Positions 6,666-15,980 are shown, numbered from the stretch's first letter. The stretch is 35,935 nucleotides of DNA from JBAROU01 sp049642385 (GCA_049642385.1 JBAROU010000053.1:1-35935); one strand, 5' to 3'. Numbers and translations are program-made. Notes: generated from the letters alone by a model not told the origin.

Positions 6666-7315
6666 TGCAGGCGACGCGAAAGCAGATTCTCGATCACCTC
6701 CGCCAACACGGTCGGGCGACGATACGGGAGCTTGGCGAAGAGCTCGGTCTCACGTCGACGGGCATCCGCCAGCATCTGACGATCTTGGAACGAGAGGAAT
6801 ACGTCGAGGCGAATGAAGAGCGAGGGCAGGTTGGAAGACCCGCCCTCGTATATCGTCTGTCGCAGCAAGGCGATGCGCTTTACCCAAAGACCTACGACCA
6901 GCTCGCCAACATCCTGCTCGAAGAGGTGCGCGAGGTCGCGGGTGGCCAGGTGCTACAAACGCTGCTCCGGCGCGTCGCTACCCGCTTCGCGGAGCCGTAC
7001 CACGCTCGCGTACAGGCGCTGCCCCTCGAAGAGCGCGTCTTCGAAGCCGCCCGCATCATCTCCGAGCGTGGCTGCGCGGCGGACGTCGAGCGGGACAAGG
7101 ACGGCTGGCTGATCAAGCAGTACTCCTGCCCGATGCCGAACGTCGCGCGCCAGAACAGCTGCGTATGCGCGCTGGACGTCGAGTTCGTGCGTCAGCTCGT
7201 CGGCACGGACGCGCGCCTCACGACGAGTCTCCTACGTGACGACCCCGCGTGCACATTTCGCGTCCGCGATGACAACGTCACCCCAGCGCTGACGTCAGCT
7301 CGTCCAGGCGTCTAG
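6665..7315 (+). CDS. SufR-like winged-helix regulator with C-terminal cysteine cluster
   Basis: The product has 216 residues. An N-terminal DeoR/ArsR-type winged helix (1-70) includes RELGEELGLTSTGIRQHL as the recognition part and GRPALVYRLSQQG as the wing. The C-terminal half carries Cys137, Cys155 (SCPMPN), Cys166, Cys168 and Cys196 (DPACTF). This is the pattern of the COG2345/SufR family, where cysteines hold an iron-sulfur cluster and repress suf or related genes. The exact SufR spacing is not reproduced, so cluster binding is inference. ATG at 6665 was chosen over upstream in-frame starts because the helix-turn-helix begins there and the promoter lies between. No suf genes are in the window. 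Its 3' end overlaps the convergent menA gene by 21 bases. Confidence 0.82.
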   Translation: MQATRKQILDHLRQHGRATIRELGEELGLTSTGIRQHLTILEREEYVEANEERGQVGRPALVYRLSQQGDALYPKTYDQLANILLEEVREVAGGQVLQTLLRRVATRFAEPYHARVQALPLEERVFEAARIISERGCAADVERDKDGWLIKQYSCPMPNVARQNSCVCALDVEFVRQLVGTDARLTTSLLRDDPACTFRVRDDNVTPALTSARPGV

Positions 7316-8188
7316 CGCCAACCCCAGCGCCCACAGCAGCCCGAAGATCAGATGCATCCCCACCGTGCCCAGCAGCACGCGGTTGAGCGATCGCGCGCTC
7401 TTGCTGTCGGCCAGGGTGAGGAGCACTCGCAACGCCACCGGCGCAGACGCGAAGACGATCAGCGCTGTGAGCGGGGCGACCTTCGTCACAACCAGCACCC
7501 CTGCGATCACGTACGCGCCCACGATCAGCGCGACGTGCTCGTAGTCCGCCGCGGGACGTCCGATCAGCGAAGCGATGGTGCGCTTGCCGTGCGTGCGGTC
7601 GTCTTCGATGTCGCGCAGGTTGTTCGCCTGCAGGATGGCGGAGACCAGCAGCCCGATCGGTAGCGATACGAGAAAAGCGTCCCACGCCCACGCTTCCGTT
7701 TGCACGTACGCCGCGCCCATCACGATCGCGACGCCCATGAACACGAACGTGGTTATCTCACCCAAGCCGCGATACGCCAGCTTGAACGGCGGCGCGGTGT
7801 AGGCGAATCCCGCAAGCAGGCTGAGCACGCCGACCGCCAGGATCGGCCAGCCGACGAAGGCGACGATGACGATGCCCAGCGCCGCCCCCACAGCGAAGGC
7901 GGCGACCCCGCCCACGAGCACGGCGGTCGGCGAGAGGAGCCCCCGCTGGATCACCCCGCTCGGCCCGAGCGAGTCCGCGGAGTCCACCCCCAGGACGTGG
8001 TCGAAGTGGTCGTTCACCAGGTTTGTGCCGGCCTGGAACGCCATCGAGCCCAGGAGCGCCAGCACGAATAAGCCTGGCCGGAACGCCTGGTCCGCAACGA
8101 GAGCGGTGCCGACCAGCAGCGGAACCACGGCGGCCGTGAGCGACGCCGGTCGGGCGGCGAGCAGCCAGATACGGAGCGTTGCAGGCAT
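7295..8188 (-). CDS. menA: 1,4-dihydroxy-2-naphthoate polyprenyltransferase
   Basis: A 297-residue UbiA-family membrane protein with about nine membrane helices. Both Mg-diphosphate motifs are present: NLVNDHFDHVLGVDSAD in the first half and NNLRDIEDDRTHGKRT in the second. The N-terminal WLLAARPASLTAAVVPLLVG is typical of MenA rather than of UbiA, heme or chlorophyll prenyltransferases. It attaches a polyprenyl chain to 1,4-dihydroxy-2-naphthoate, the membrane step of menaquinone synthesis, implying a menaquinone-based respiratory chain. No other men gene is nearby. ATG at 8188 was chosen because it starts the conserved region; a GTG at 8212 would add eight residues. The gene is divergent from folC. 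Confidence 0.9.
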   Translation of the reverse strand: MPATLRIWLLAARPASLTAAVVPLLVGTALVADQAFRPGLFVLALLGSMAFQAGTNLVNDHFDHVLGVDSADSLGPSGVIQRGLLSPTAVLVGGVAAFAVGAALGIVIVAFVGWPILAVGVLSLLAGFAYTAPPFKLAYRGLGEITTFVFMGVAIVMGAAYVQTEAWAWDAFLVSLPIGLLVSAILQANNLRDIEDDRTHGKRTIASLIGRPAADYEHVALIVGAYVIAGVLVVTKVAPLTALIVFASAPVALRVLLTLADSKSARSLNRVLLGTVGMHLIFGLLWALGLALDAWTS

Positions 8189-8248
8189 CACGAGCCATCG
8201 TAGGGGGGGCACGCGGGGTGATCAAGCGTCGGTCGAGCCAGCGTGCGG

Positions 8249-8254
8249 TATACT
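8249..8254 (+). promoter_or_regulatory. Candidate -10 box in the menA-folC divergent region
   Basis: TATACT (5 of 6) lies 15 bases before the GTG at 8270, placing the transcript start near 8261. The reverse strand reads TATACC at 8248-8253, so the same spot might serve menA. No clear -35 is visible in either direction. Confidence 0.35.
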
Positions 8255-8269
8255 GCCGCAGAGACACGC

Positions 8270-9651
8270 GTGAAGTACCTCGACGCACTCCGCTTCCTCC
8301 AGCGGCGAGACGATTGGGAGCGTACCGGCTCCTCGGACGACGCCAGCCGTTGGGACCTTCGACGCATGCATTCGTTGCTCGCTCGCCTGGGCGACCCGCA
8401 CCTCGAACGCGGCACGGTCCATGTCGCCGGCAGCAAAGGCAAGGGCAGCACCTCGACGATGATCGACGCGGGGCTGCGCGCCGCGGGCTGCTCCACCGGG
8501 CTGCACACCAAGCCCCACCTCCATCGCTTCGTCGAGCGCATCGTTATCGACGGCGAGCCTGTGTCGGCGGACGACTTCGGCCGCCTCATGGGCGAGCTGG
8601 CCCCGCATATCGAAGCGGAAGACTCGGCTGGCGCGTACGGCGCCGTGAGCACCTTTGAAGCGCTCGTGGCGTTGACGTTCCTCGCGTTTCGCGAGCGGGG
8701 GGTCGCGTGGCAGGTGCTCGAGGTGGGCCTCGGCGGCCGGCTGGACGCGACGAACGTGTTCGAAACCAAGGAAGTCTCTGTCATCACGCCGATCGGCCTG
8801 GAGCACACCGCGATCTTAGGCGATACCGTCGTTCTGATCGCGGAAGAGAAGGCCGCGATCATCACGCCCGGCTCCACCGTGATCATGGCCCCCCAGCGTG
8901 AGTCCGCGGCCGATGTAATCCGACGTGTCGCCGCCGAGCGCGCAGCGACGCTCATCGAAGTGGCGCAGGCATGCGCGCTGCGCCGTACCGGCGGTTCGGC
9001 CGACGGTCAAGACTTCGTGCTGCGCACGCCGAATGCAACGTATCGATTGCGCCTGCCACTCCTCGGCGCGCACCAGCTCAGCAACGCTGCGACAGCGGTG
9101 CTCGCCCTCGAGGCGCTCGCGGCGCATGGCGTAGCGATTGACGAGGCGGTGCTGCGTAAGGGACTCGAGAAGGTGAAACTACCCGGCCGCATCGAAGTGT
9201 TGCGCCGGCGCCCGCTGGTCGTCGCCGACGGTGCGCACAACCGCGACTCCGCCCGCGCGCTCGTCCGCGCTCTGCACGAGGACTTCGCGCGCTCCGATGC
9301 GCTGTTCGTTGTCGGCTGTTCGAGCGACAAAGACATCGCGTCGATAGCAGAGGAGCTCGCGCCGGCCGCGACGCACGTGATCGCGGCACGCTCCCGCCAT
9401 CCGCGCGCGGTGGAATCGCGCGAGGTAGCGCGGGCGTTCGCCGGCCACGGCGTGCCTGTGACCGCTGAGAATTCGGTCGGCGCGGCGCTCGACAGCGCGC
9501 TGGCGCAGGCGGGAGCGAACGACGCGATCGTCGCCTGCGGCTCGCTCTTCGTCGCCGCGGAAGCACGGGAGCACGTCCTCGGCGTGGCCTATGATCCGCC
9601 GCTGGCGTCGGCGTCGTCCGGCGCGCGCCAGCGCGAAAGCGAGGTAAACGC

Positions 9652-9655
<4 letters not shown>
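8270..9655 (+). CDS. folC: Bifunctional folylpolyglutamate synthase/dihydrofolate synthase
   Basis: The product has 461 residues, normal for FolC. The ATP loop GSKGKGST (about 54-61), substrate-side KPHLHRFVERI, EVGLGGRLDATNVF and the C-terminal VADGAHNRDSARAL are all present. The enzyme adds glutamate to dihydropteroate or to folates in an ATP-dependent Mur-ligase-like reaction. I chose GTG at 8270 (VKYLDALRFL) because a -10 box lies at 8249-8254, inside the nine codons that an upstream ATG (8243) would add. Its stop overlaps the fabF start (ATGA, 9652-9655), so folC, fabF and the following epimerase form an operon. Confidence 0.93.
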
Positions 9656-10908
<1,253 letters not shown>

Positions 10909-10912
10909 GCGC

Positions 10913-11842
10913 GTGCGCGTCTTCGTCACCGGCGGCGCGGGTTTCATCGGGTCTCACATCACCCGCGTCCTGCTCGAACAAGGCCACGACGTCACCGTGT
11001 TCGACAACCTCTCGCGCGGACGGCGCGAGCTTGTGCCGGAAGGCGCGGCGTTCGTTCACGCGGACCTCGCCGACGAGGTGGCGATGACCGAGGCATTGCG
11101 TGGCCACGACGCCGTGATCCACCTCGCTGGCTCGCTCGAGGTGGGTGTTTCGGTTGAGCAACCCGTGCCGTTCACGGAGAACAACGTGGTGAACTCAGTC
11201 CGCCTGTTTGAATCGATGCGCCGCGCCGGCGTCGCCAAGATCATCTTCTCCTCGTCTGCAACAGTGTACGGCCTGCCCAAGCGCCTGCCGCTGCGCGAAG
11301 ATGACCTGCTCGGCATGCAGGCGAACCCGTACGGCGCGTCGAAGGTCGCTGTAGAGACGTACCTGGGCGTCTACCACAAGCTTTATAACTTCGATTGTGT
11401 ATGCCTGCGCTACTTCAACCCCTACGGCCCCAACGAGCTGTGCGATCCCGAGACCCACGCCGTGCCGAACATCGTGCGGGCGTCGTTGGAGCGGCGCGCG
11501 ATCCCCCTCTATTGGCGCGGCGAGCAGGTACGTGACTTCATTTACGTTGAGGACCTCGCGCGCGCGCACGTTGCGCCGCTGGAAGTACACGGCTTCGAGG
11601 TGTTCAACGTTGGCACCGAGGTGGGCACGAAGGTGATCGACGTGATCGATACGGTATCGCGCATCTTGGGGTACGACGTGCCGATCGACCACCTCGGCGA
11701 GCGCGCGGGTGACGTGCCCGGGCTCTACGCATCGTGTGAGAAGATCGCGTCAACGCTTGGCTGGAAGGCGCAGGTGGATCTCGAAGAGGGCCTCCGCCGC
11801 ACGATCGAACACTATCGCGAGCGGTTGGGGATCACCACGTAA
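10913..11842 (+). CDS. NAD-dependent sugar-nucleotide epimerase (UDP-glucose 4-epimerase-like)
   Basis: A 309-residue extended short-chain dehydrogenase. The Rossmann motif TGGAGFIGSHI (6-16), the acidic residue after strand 2 (VFDNLS), HLAGS, the Ser region SSSATVYG (113-120) and catalytic Tyr140-x3-Lys144 (YGASK) are intact. CLRYFNPYGPNE and RDFIYVEDLARAH are typical of GalE-like 4-epimerases acting on UDP-hexoses. The exact sugar cannot be told. The GTG start at 10913 places the Rossmann motif at the very N-terminus and lies 4 bases after the fabF stop; a longer in-frame version would begin inside fabF. The combination with folate and fatty acid genes gives no functional hint. Confidence 0.88.
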   Translation: MRVFVTGGAGFIGSHITRVLLEQGHDVTVFDNLSRGRRELVPEGAAFVHADLADEVAMTEALRGHDAVIHLAGSLEVGVSVEQPVPFTENNVVNSVRLFESMRRAGVAKIIFSSSATVYGLPKRLPLREDDLLGMQANPYGASKVAVETYLGVYHKLYNFDCVCLRYFNPYGPNELCDPETHAVPNIVRASLERRAIPLYWRGEQVRDFIYVEDLARAHVAPLEVHGFEVFNVGTEVGTKVIDVIDTVSRILGYDVPIDHLGERAGDVPGLYASCEKIASTLGWKAQVDLEEGLRRTIEHYRERLGITT

Positions 11843-11865
11843 CGGCTACTCCGCCAGCGCCATCA

Positions 11866-12360
11866 CTAGCATAGCTCCAGATCGAGAGTGGCGTCGTGAT
11901 CCTTCGCGTACGCCTCCATTTCGGAGCAGGCGGTGCGCGCGTGGTTGTTGGCTTCAGTCACGGCGGTACTTCCAGCGACCAGCGTCTGCACCTCTGTTAG
12001 TTCCTTCACATTGGGGTGATCCTGCGCCACCTTGCTGATCGCAAGGGCGCCGTCATCAAGCGCAGTGTAGAGCGCGCGGTGCGTGTCAGCGAGATCGTCC
12101 GGTGGCACGATGTCGCGCAGCTTCGATGACGTGTCTGAAAGGACGATAGACCAGGCGAGGAAGGCGTCGTGCGCGTTCTGGACGGTACGGTCTTCTGTAC
12201 GGCTATCAAGGTCGTTGACGAGCAAGCGCACTTGCCGGAAATACTCCTTCAGGTTGGCGTCGTTTGCCTTGCTGTCTACGCCACCACCGCAGGCCGCTAT
12301 AGCGGCGGCGGCAACACCGGTGATGAGGACCATGGCGAATAGGGCGGCTAGCTTCTTCAT
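11866..12360 (-). CDS. Small helical lipoprotein of unknown function
   Basis: The 164-residue product has a lipoprotein signal: MKK followed by a hydrophobic stretch (4-20) and lipobox IAAC, so Cys24 is lipidated. The mature part is soluble and largely helical, with regularly spaced D, E and L. It contains three further Cys only near the end (TACSEM and the C-terminal residue). I do not recognise a family; the size and helical build recall small solute-binding or DUF4142-like envelope lipoproteins, but no motif supports that. It lies 33 bases downstream of the propeller gene on the same strand and converges on the epimerase gene 23 bases away. Confidence 0.78.
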   Translation of the reverse strand: MKKLAALFAMVLITGVAAAAIAACGGGVDSKANDANLKEYFRQVRLLVNDLDSRTEDRTVQNAHDAFLAWSIVLSDTSSKLRDIVPPDDLADTHRALYTALDDGALAISKVAQDHPNVKELTEVQTLVAGSTAVTEANNHARTACSEMEAYAKDHDATLDLELC

Positions 12361-12389
12361 GAGATGTCGTCGTCCACCTTAACGTCCAG

Positions 12390-12402
12390 ACTGTCAGACA
12401 GT
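12390..12402. repeat. Short inverted repeat at the 3' end of the propeller gene
   Basis: ACTGTC-A-GACAGT is a perfect 6-base inverted repeat overlapping the propeller gene stop (12394-12396). It lies about 30 bases upstream of the lipoprotein start. It may be a weak terminator or an operator between the two genes. Confidence 0.3.
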
Positions 12403-13359
12403 ATACACACGCTCGCTCGGGCCGCGTAGCAGGAGCGCCGTCGAACCGTCCGGCCGCCAGAAAGGGCCGATCAGGTTCTCCCGCGAGCCGCTCGCGATCT
12501 GCTCGACGCGTTCGTCGCCGGTGAAGCGCAAGAGCGTGCCGCCCTCGCCGCAGAGCAGGGCGTAGTCTCCGCCCGGGTGCCATGCCGCGCCCAGCAGCGC
12601 GCCCGACGCCTCGACGAGGCGCGAGCTGAGGCCGCTGCCGTCGTACGTGAGCAGCTTGTTCGATGAAGGGCCGCGCTCTCCTTCGTACGCGTAGCCAGCG
12701 ATGAGGGCGCGCCGGCCGGACGGGTGCCAGTCGACGGCGACGAAGTCGTCCTCGTCGTCCGTGGCGAACAGCGCCTGCAGGTACGCGCCGTCGCACTTGT
12801 AGAGGGGGTGCGGCCTCGGGTAGCCGGCCCAACGGCTCGCGTACGCGCCAACGAGAGCGTACGCGCCGTCCGGTCGCCACGCGACAGCCCGCAGCGTGTG
12901 GGCGCGGTCGCCGGGTACGGGCGTGAGCGTGTCGCTTGCATAGCGCAGCACCGTGCCACCGTTGCCGACGATGAGCGCCGTCTCCCCATCCGGGTGCCAA
13001 GCGACGCGACGCAGGTTCTCGCTCGTCGGTGACGCCAGGGCGCGCACTGATGCGCCATCGTACAGCAGAACCGCGCCGCGATTGCCGACGAGGAGTGCCT
13101 GGCTGCCGTCCGGCGAGAGGGCCGCGCCGCGCAGGTTGTGCTTCGTGCCAGTTTCGATTGGCTCGAACGGATCGCGGGCAGCCGAAGCGGCATACCGCAG
13201 GGCGGTGCCGCGGTTGCCGACGAGCAGGCACCACGAGCCATCGGGATGCCAAGTCGCCCAGCGTAGCGGTCGCCCTGCAGCGCCCGCTAGGGGCGAAAGA
13301 CGCTCGCCGCCTGCCCTGAGCGAAGGCGAGGGGTCGAAGGAGAATGCTTGGCTACTCAT
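12394..13359 (-). CDS. Seven-repeat beta-propeller (WD40-like) protein
   Basis: The 321-residue product is built almost entirely of seven repeats with the core 'LRxxAWHPDGxxALxVGNxGTxLRY'. They begin at about residues 32, 74, 114, 155, 199, 248 and 291 and lose similarity toward the end, where the last one reads FWRPDGSTALLL. The count and spacing (about 40-45 residues) fit a closed seven-bladed propeller. There is no signal peptide or membrane segment, so it should be cytoplasmic. The closest general resemblance is to WD40/TolB-like or YCF48-like propellers; no enzyme motif is visible. The first about 20 residues (FSFDPSPSLRAGG) look like the translation of a dispersed intergenic repeat, so the true start may be downstream. 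ATG at 13359 has only a weak GAAGAG upstream. Confidence 0.75.
   Translation of the reverse strand: MSSQAFSFDPSPSLRAGGERLSPLAGAAGRPLRWATWHPDGSWCLLVGNRGTALRYAASAARDPFEPIETGTKHNLRGAALSPDGSQALLVGNRGAVLLYDGASVRALASPTSENLRRVAWHPDGETALIVGNGGTVLRYASDTLTPVPGDRAHTLRAVAWRPDGAYALVGAYASRWAGYPRPHPLYKCDGAYLQALFATDDEDDFVAVDWHPSGRRALIAGYAYEGERGPSSNKLLTYDGSGLSSRLVEASGALLGAAWHPGGDYALLCGEGGTLLRFTGDERVEQIASGSRENLIGPFWRPDGSTALLLRGPSERVYTV
13314..13342 (-). repeat. Probable dispersed repeat at the 5' end of the propeller gene
   Basis: The plus strand reads CCCTGAGCGAAGGCGAGGGG followed by TCGAAGGAG. I recall close variants (CCTGAGCGAAGTCGAAGG) as short repeats scattered in many bacterial genomes and often translated at gene ends as FDPSPSLRA-like peptides. 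It encodes residues 7-16 of the propeller protein. Copy number in this genome cannot be seen here. Confidence 0.4.
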
Positions 13360-13403
13360 CGGCTCTTCATTCTAAAGACCACTGGGATGCGCGACAACTG
13401 TCG

Positions 13404-13433
13404 CTGACGCGGCCGGTGGCTGCCTGCTAAGAT
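13404..13433 (+). promoter_or_regulatory. Promoter of npdG-cofE
   Basis: -35-like CTGACG (13404-13409), 18-base spacer, -10 TAAGAT (13428-13433) preceded by TGC (extended word TGCTAAGAT). The -10 ends only 7 bases before the GTG at 13441, so the mRNA would be leaderless or nearly so. Confidence 0.5.
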
Positions 13434-13440
13434 AGCGAAC

Positions 13441-14091
13441 GTGATACTTGGCTTCATCGGTGGCACCGGCCCCGAAGGGAAGGGCCTCGCCTATCGTTTC
13501 GCCCTCGCCGGGCACGAGGTGATCATCGGCTCGCGCAGCGCCGAACGCGGTGCGGACGCCGCGCGCGAGGTGGCCGAGCGCGCCCCGAACGCGACGGTGC
13601 GCGGCGCGCCGAACGTGGACGCCGCGCGCGAGGCGACGATCGTCCTCATCACTCTGCCGTTCGAAGGCCAGGCCGACACGCTGCCCGCCCTGCGCGACGC
13701 TCTCGCCGGCAAGATCGTGGTGAGCGCGGCAGTACCGCTTTCGTTCGAGAGCGGTCGCCTCGTCATGCCCGCCGTCCCGGAAGGCTCGGCGGCGGAGCAG
13801 GCGCAGGCGCTGCTACCGCGGGCGCGCGTCGTCGGCGCGTTCCAGAACCTGGGCGCGAGCAAGCTCTGGAAGAGCGACGCTGCCCTCGATCAGGACGTGA
13901 TCGTCACGAGCGAAGACGGCGAGGCAAAGCGCGCTGTGATGTCGCTCGCCGGGGAGATCCGCGGCGTGCGCGCCGTCGACGGTGGGCCGCTCGCCGCCTC
14001 GCACTTCGTCGAGGGGATCACCGCGCTGCTCATCGGCGTCAACCGCAGCTACAAGAAGACCACCGGCGTGCGCATCGTGGGGTTGGAGTGA
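13441..14091 (+). CDS. npdG: F420-dependent NADP oxidoreductase / NADPH-dependent F420 reductase
   Basis: The 216-residue product has the Fno/NpdG dinucleotide fold: GFIGGTGPEGKGLAYRF (4-20) with the GxGxxG variant, and Ser31-Arg32-Ser33, which in this family bind the NADPH 2'-phosphate. Later come VLITLPFEGQADTLP, KIVVSAAVPLSF and the conserved AFQNLGA and DGGPLAASHFVEGITALL segments that form the F420 side. It moves hydride between NADP(H) and coenzyme F420. It overlaps cofE (GTGA, 14088-14091), an F420 biosynthesis gene, which strengthens both assignments. The GTG start at 13441 lies directly after a -10 box, suggesting leaderless translation. Other cof/fbi genes are not in the window. Confidence 0.92.
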   Translation: MILGFIGGTGPEGKGLAYRFALAGHEVIIGSRSAERGADAAREVAERAPNATVRGAPNVDAAREATIVLITLPFEGQADTLPALRDALAGKIVVSAAVPLSFESGRLVMPAVPEGSAAEQAQALLPRARVVGAFQNLGASKLWKSDAALDQDVIVTSEDGEAKRAVMSLAGEIRGVRAVDGGPLAASHFVEGITALLIGVNRSYKKTTGVRIVGLE

Positions 14092-14843
14092 GCGCAGAAG
14101 TTCGCATCATGCCAATCGAAGGCATCCCCGAGGTGCACCCCGGCGATGACCTGGCGTCCGTGATTCTGGGCGCCGCGCAGCGCCAGGGCCTCGAGCTCCA
14201 GAACGGCGATGTGCTTGTCGTCACGCAGAAGGTCGTTTCGAAAGCCGAAGGGCGCATCGTCGCGCTTGACGACATCGAGCCCGGCGTGTTCGCGCACGAG
14301 ATCGCCCAGCGTTGGGAGAAGGACGCGCGTCTCGTCGAGGTAGTGCTGCGCGAGAGCGCGCGCATTGTGCGCATGGACCACGGCGTGATCATCTGCGAGA
14401 CCAAGCACGGCTTCATCTGCGCCAACGCCGGCGTCGACTCATCGAATGTGGAGGAGCTGGGCACGGTGGCGCTGCTCCCCGTGGACCCCGACCGTTCGGC
14501 CGAGTGGCTTCGAGGACGCATTGAGGAAGGACTTGGCCTCTCCGTCGCCGTGATCATCACCGACACGTTCGGCCGGCCCTGGCGCGAAGGGCACGTTAAC
14601 TTCGCGATCGGCCTCGCTGGCATGGCGCCGCTTTGGGACTACGCCGGCCAAGTCGATCCCGCTGGCTACGAGCTGCGCGTTACCCAGATGGCCGTCGCTG
14701 ACGAGCTCGCCGCCGCCGCGGAGCTGGCCCACGGCAAGCTCGATCGCGTGCCGGTCGCCGTCATCCGCGGCTACGCCTACCCTTCCGGCAGTGGCACGGC
14801 GCGAGATCTCGTGCGTGACCCGGTGCGGGACCTGTTCCGGTAA
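14088..14843 (+). CDS. cofE: Coenzyme F420-0:L-glutamate ligase
   Basis: The 251-residue product matches CofE of the archaeal or short type: IPEVHPGDDLASVI near the N-terminus, NGDVLVVTQKVVSKAEGR (39-56), VVLRESARIVR, the GFICANAGVDSSNV substrate loop, ITDTFGRPWREGHVNFAIG and LAAAAELAHGK. It adds gamma-linked glutamates to F420-0 using GTP. The C-terminal nitroreductase-like domain of actinobacterial FbiB is absent. The GTG start overlaps the npdG stop, and the pair probably forms a two-gene F420 operon. It implies that F420 is made here and reduced with NADPH. About 150 bases without a gene follow, with no convincing terminator. Confidence 0.95.
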   Translation: MSAEVRIMPIEGIPEVHPGDDLASVILGAAQRQGLELQNGDVLVVTQKVVSKAEGRIVALDDIEPGVFAHEIAQRWEKDARLVEVVLRESARIVRMDHGVIICETKHGFICANAGVDSSNVEELGTVALLPVDPDRSAEWLRGRIEEGLGLSVAVIITDTFGRPWREGHVNFAIGLAGMAPLWDYAGQVDPAGYELRVTQMAVADELAAAAELAHGKLDRVPVAVIRGYAYPSGSGTARDLVRDPVRDLFR

Positions 14844-14995
14844 GGGGTGGTTGGCTTAGGGTTGCTGATTGACGCCGCCCACCATCCCTAGTAGGTTTGG
14901 GAGCAGGGAGGCGACCGTATAGGACCGCTCGCCCCCCAGGACAGGGCGGAGGCCCGCATCAAGATGGTTTCGGATGACGCTGGCAGGAGGTTGGG

Positions 14996-15427
14996 ATGAA
15001 CAGCGTACTTGAGAAGTTCGGGGCGCTAAGCATCGGTGAGAAGATCATCATCGTGGCGGGAGCCGTGCTCTTTATCGATGGGTTCTTGCCCTGGTATAGC
15101 ATTGACCTGGGGGTCGCCACCTTCAGTCGGAATGGCTGGCAGTCTCCAGGCGCTATCTGGTCGATCCTCGCCGTGCTGATCGGACTGGCAATGGCGGGCG
15201 CGGTCATCGTAAAGGGGTTCACGGATGTGGTCATCCCGGACAACGTCGGCGGTTTGAGCTGGCCCAGGCTCCATTTGGGCGCGGGTGTGGCCACCGTTCT
15301 ACTGGTGCTGATCAAGTGGGTGAATGAAAACGATTACTTGGGCTTTGCCTTCTACCTGGGCCTCATCGCGGCGGTGGCCCTCGCTGTGGCCGGCGCCTTG
15401 ATGTTTCGAGAGGAGCAGGCATCCTAG
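14996..15427 (+). CDS. Small four-helix membrane protein of unknown function
   Basis: The 143-residue product has four predicted membrane helices (about 17-34, 54-74, 92-107, 115-137). A short extracytoplasmic stretch follows the first helix, with the motif FIDGFLPWYS that I associate with small uncharacterised actinobacterial and Chloroflexota membrane proteins. There is no catalytic signature. A strong Shine-Dalgarno, GGAGG, precedes the ATG by 6 bases. A possible -10 (TATAGG, around 14918) lies in the 152-base upstream gap. It converges on the HIT gene with 46 bases between them. It could be an integral membrane accessory protein; no function is claimed. Confidence 0.75.
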   Translation: MNSVLEKFGALSIGEKIIIVAGAVLFIDGFLPWYSIDLGVATFSRNGWQSPGAIWSILAVLIGLAMAGAVIVKGFTDVVIPDNVGGLSWPRLHLGAGVATVLLVLIKWVNENDYLGFAFYLGLIAAVALAVAGALMFREEQAS

Positions 15428-15473
15428 ACCCTCGCTAACCGCGATTCCGCAAGCGAGACCTGCTCAGGTAGGA

Positions 15474-15965
15474 CTACACGTCCAGGAACGATGCTTGGAT
15501 TCGAGGCCCTGCTACGTCCTTGAGTTGACGCAGAAGCGATCGCTTCACGCTGGCGAGTTGTCGGTTTGATAGCAACGGCTCGCGGTGTTGTGACGCGCGG
15601 AACTCAGGATTTTCCCAGGCCGGCACTCTTGGATTTGGATCGCTTCGGTAGCGCGGGATCAGGTGCCAGTGGAGGTGCGGCACCGTATTTCCCAGAAGCT
15701 CGTAGTTGAGCTTCGCCGGCTTGAAGGCCCCGTACATTGCTTCCGCGACGAGCGACATCTCGCGGAGAAACTCAGACCGAAGGCGTGGCGATAGCTGGTG
15801 CAGCTCCCCCACGCACTGACGACACTGAAAGATCGTGTAGCCCCGGTAGTACTGCCCCTGGCTGTTCAAGACGACATAGCCCGTCTTGAGCTTGGCGATG
15901 AAGCCCGGATTCTCGCCGCGCTCTGAGGCCTCGATAGTTCGGCAGATGAAGCAGTCACGAGGCAT
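15474..15965 (-). CDS. HIT family protein with two CxxC motifs
   Basis: The 163-residue product has the histidine triad His97-x-His99-x-His101 within GNTVPHLHWHLIPRY, preceded by YELLGNT as in Ap4A hydrolase or nucleotide phosphoramidase relatives. Four Cys occur as CFIC (5-8) and CRQC (48-51) and could bind a structural zinc; in many HIT proteins the second pair is replaced by His. The enzyme would hydrolyse or transfer nucleoside phosphates, acting in the cytoplasm. It starts 15 bases after the Nudix gene on the same strand, so two nucleotide-cleaning enzymes are probably made together. The ATG at 15965 places CxxC at the N-terminus, as usual. Confidence 0.87.
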   Translation of the reverse strand: MPRDCFICRTIEASERGENPGFIAKLKTGYVVLNSQGQYYRGYTIFQCRQCVGELHQLSPRLRSEFLREMSLVAEAMYGAFKPAKLNYELLGNTVPHLHWHLIPRYRSDPNPRVPAWENPEFRASQHREPLLSNRQLASVKRSLLRQLKDVAGPRIQASFLDV

Positions 15966-15980
15966 CGACTGTCTGCTGCT

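Noticed and set aside
8189..8212. Earlier GTG start for menA at 8212
   Set aside because: It adds eight residues before the conserved region and has no Shine-Dalgarno; ATG 8188 fits the family start better, though neither is certain.
8243..8269. Earlier ATG start for folC at 8243
   Set aside because: A TATACT -10 box lies inside these nine codons, so an mRNA from it could not include the ATG; the GTG at 8270 begins the conserved part.
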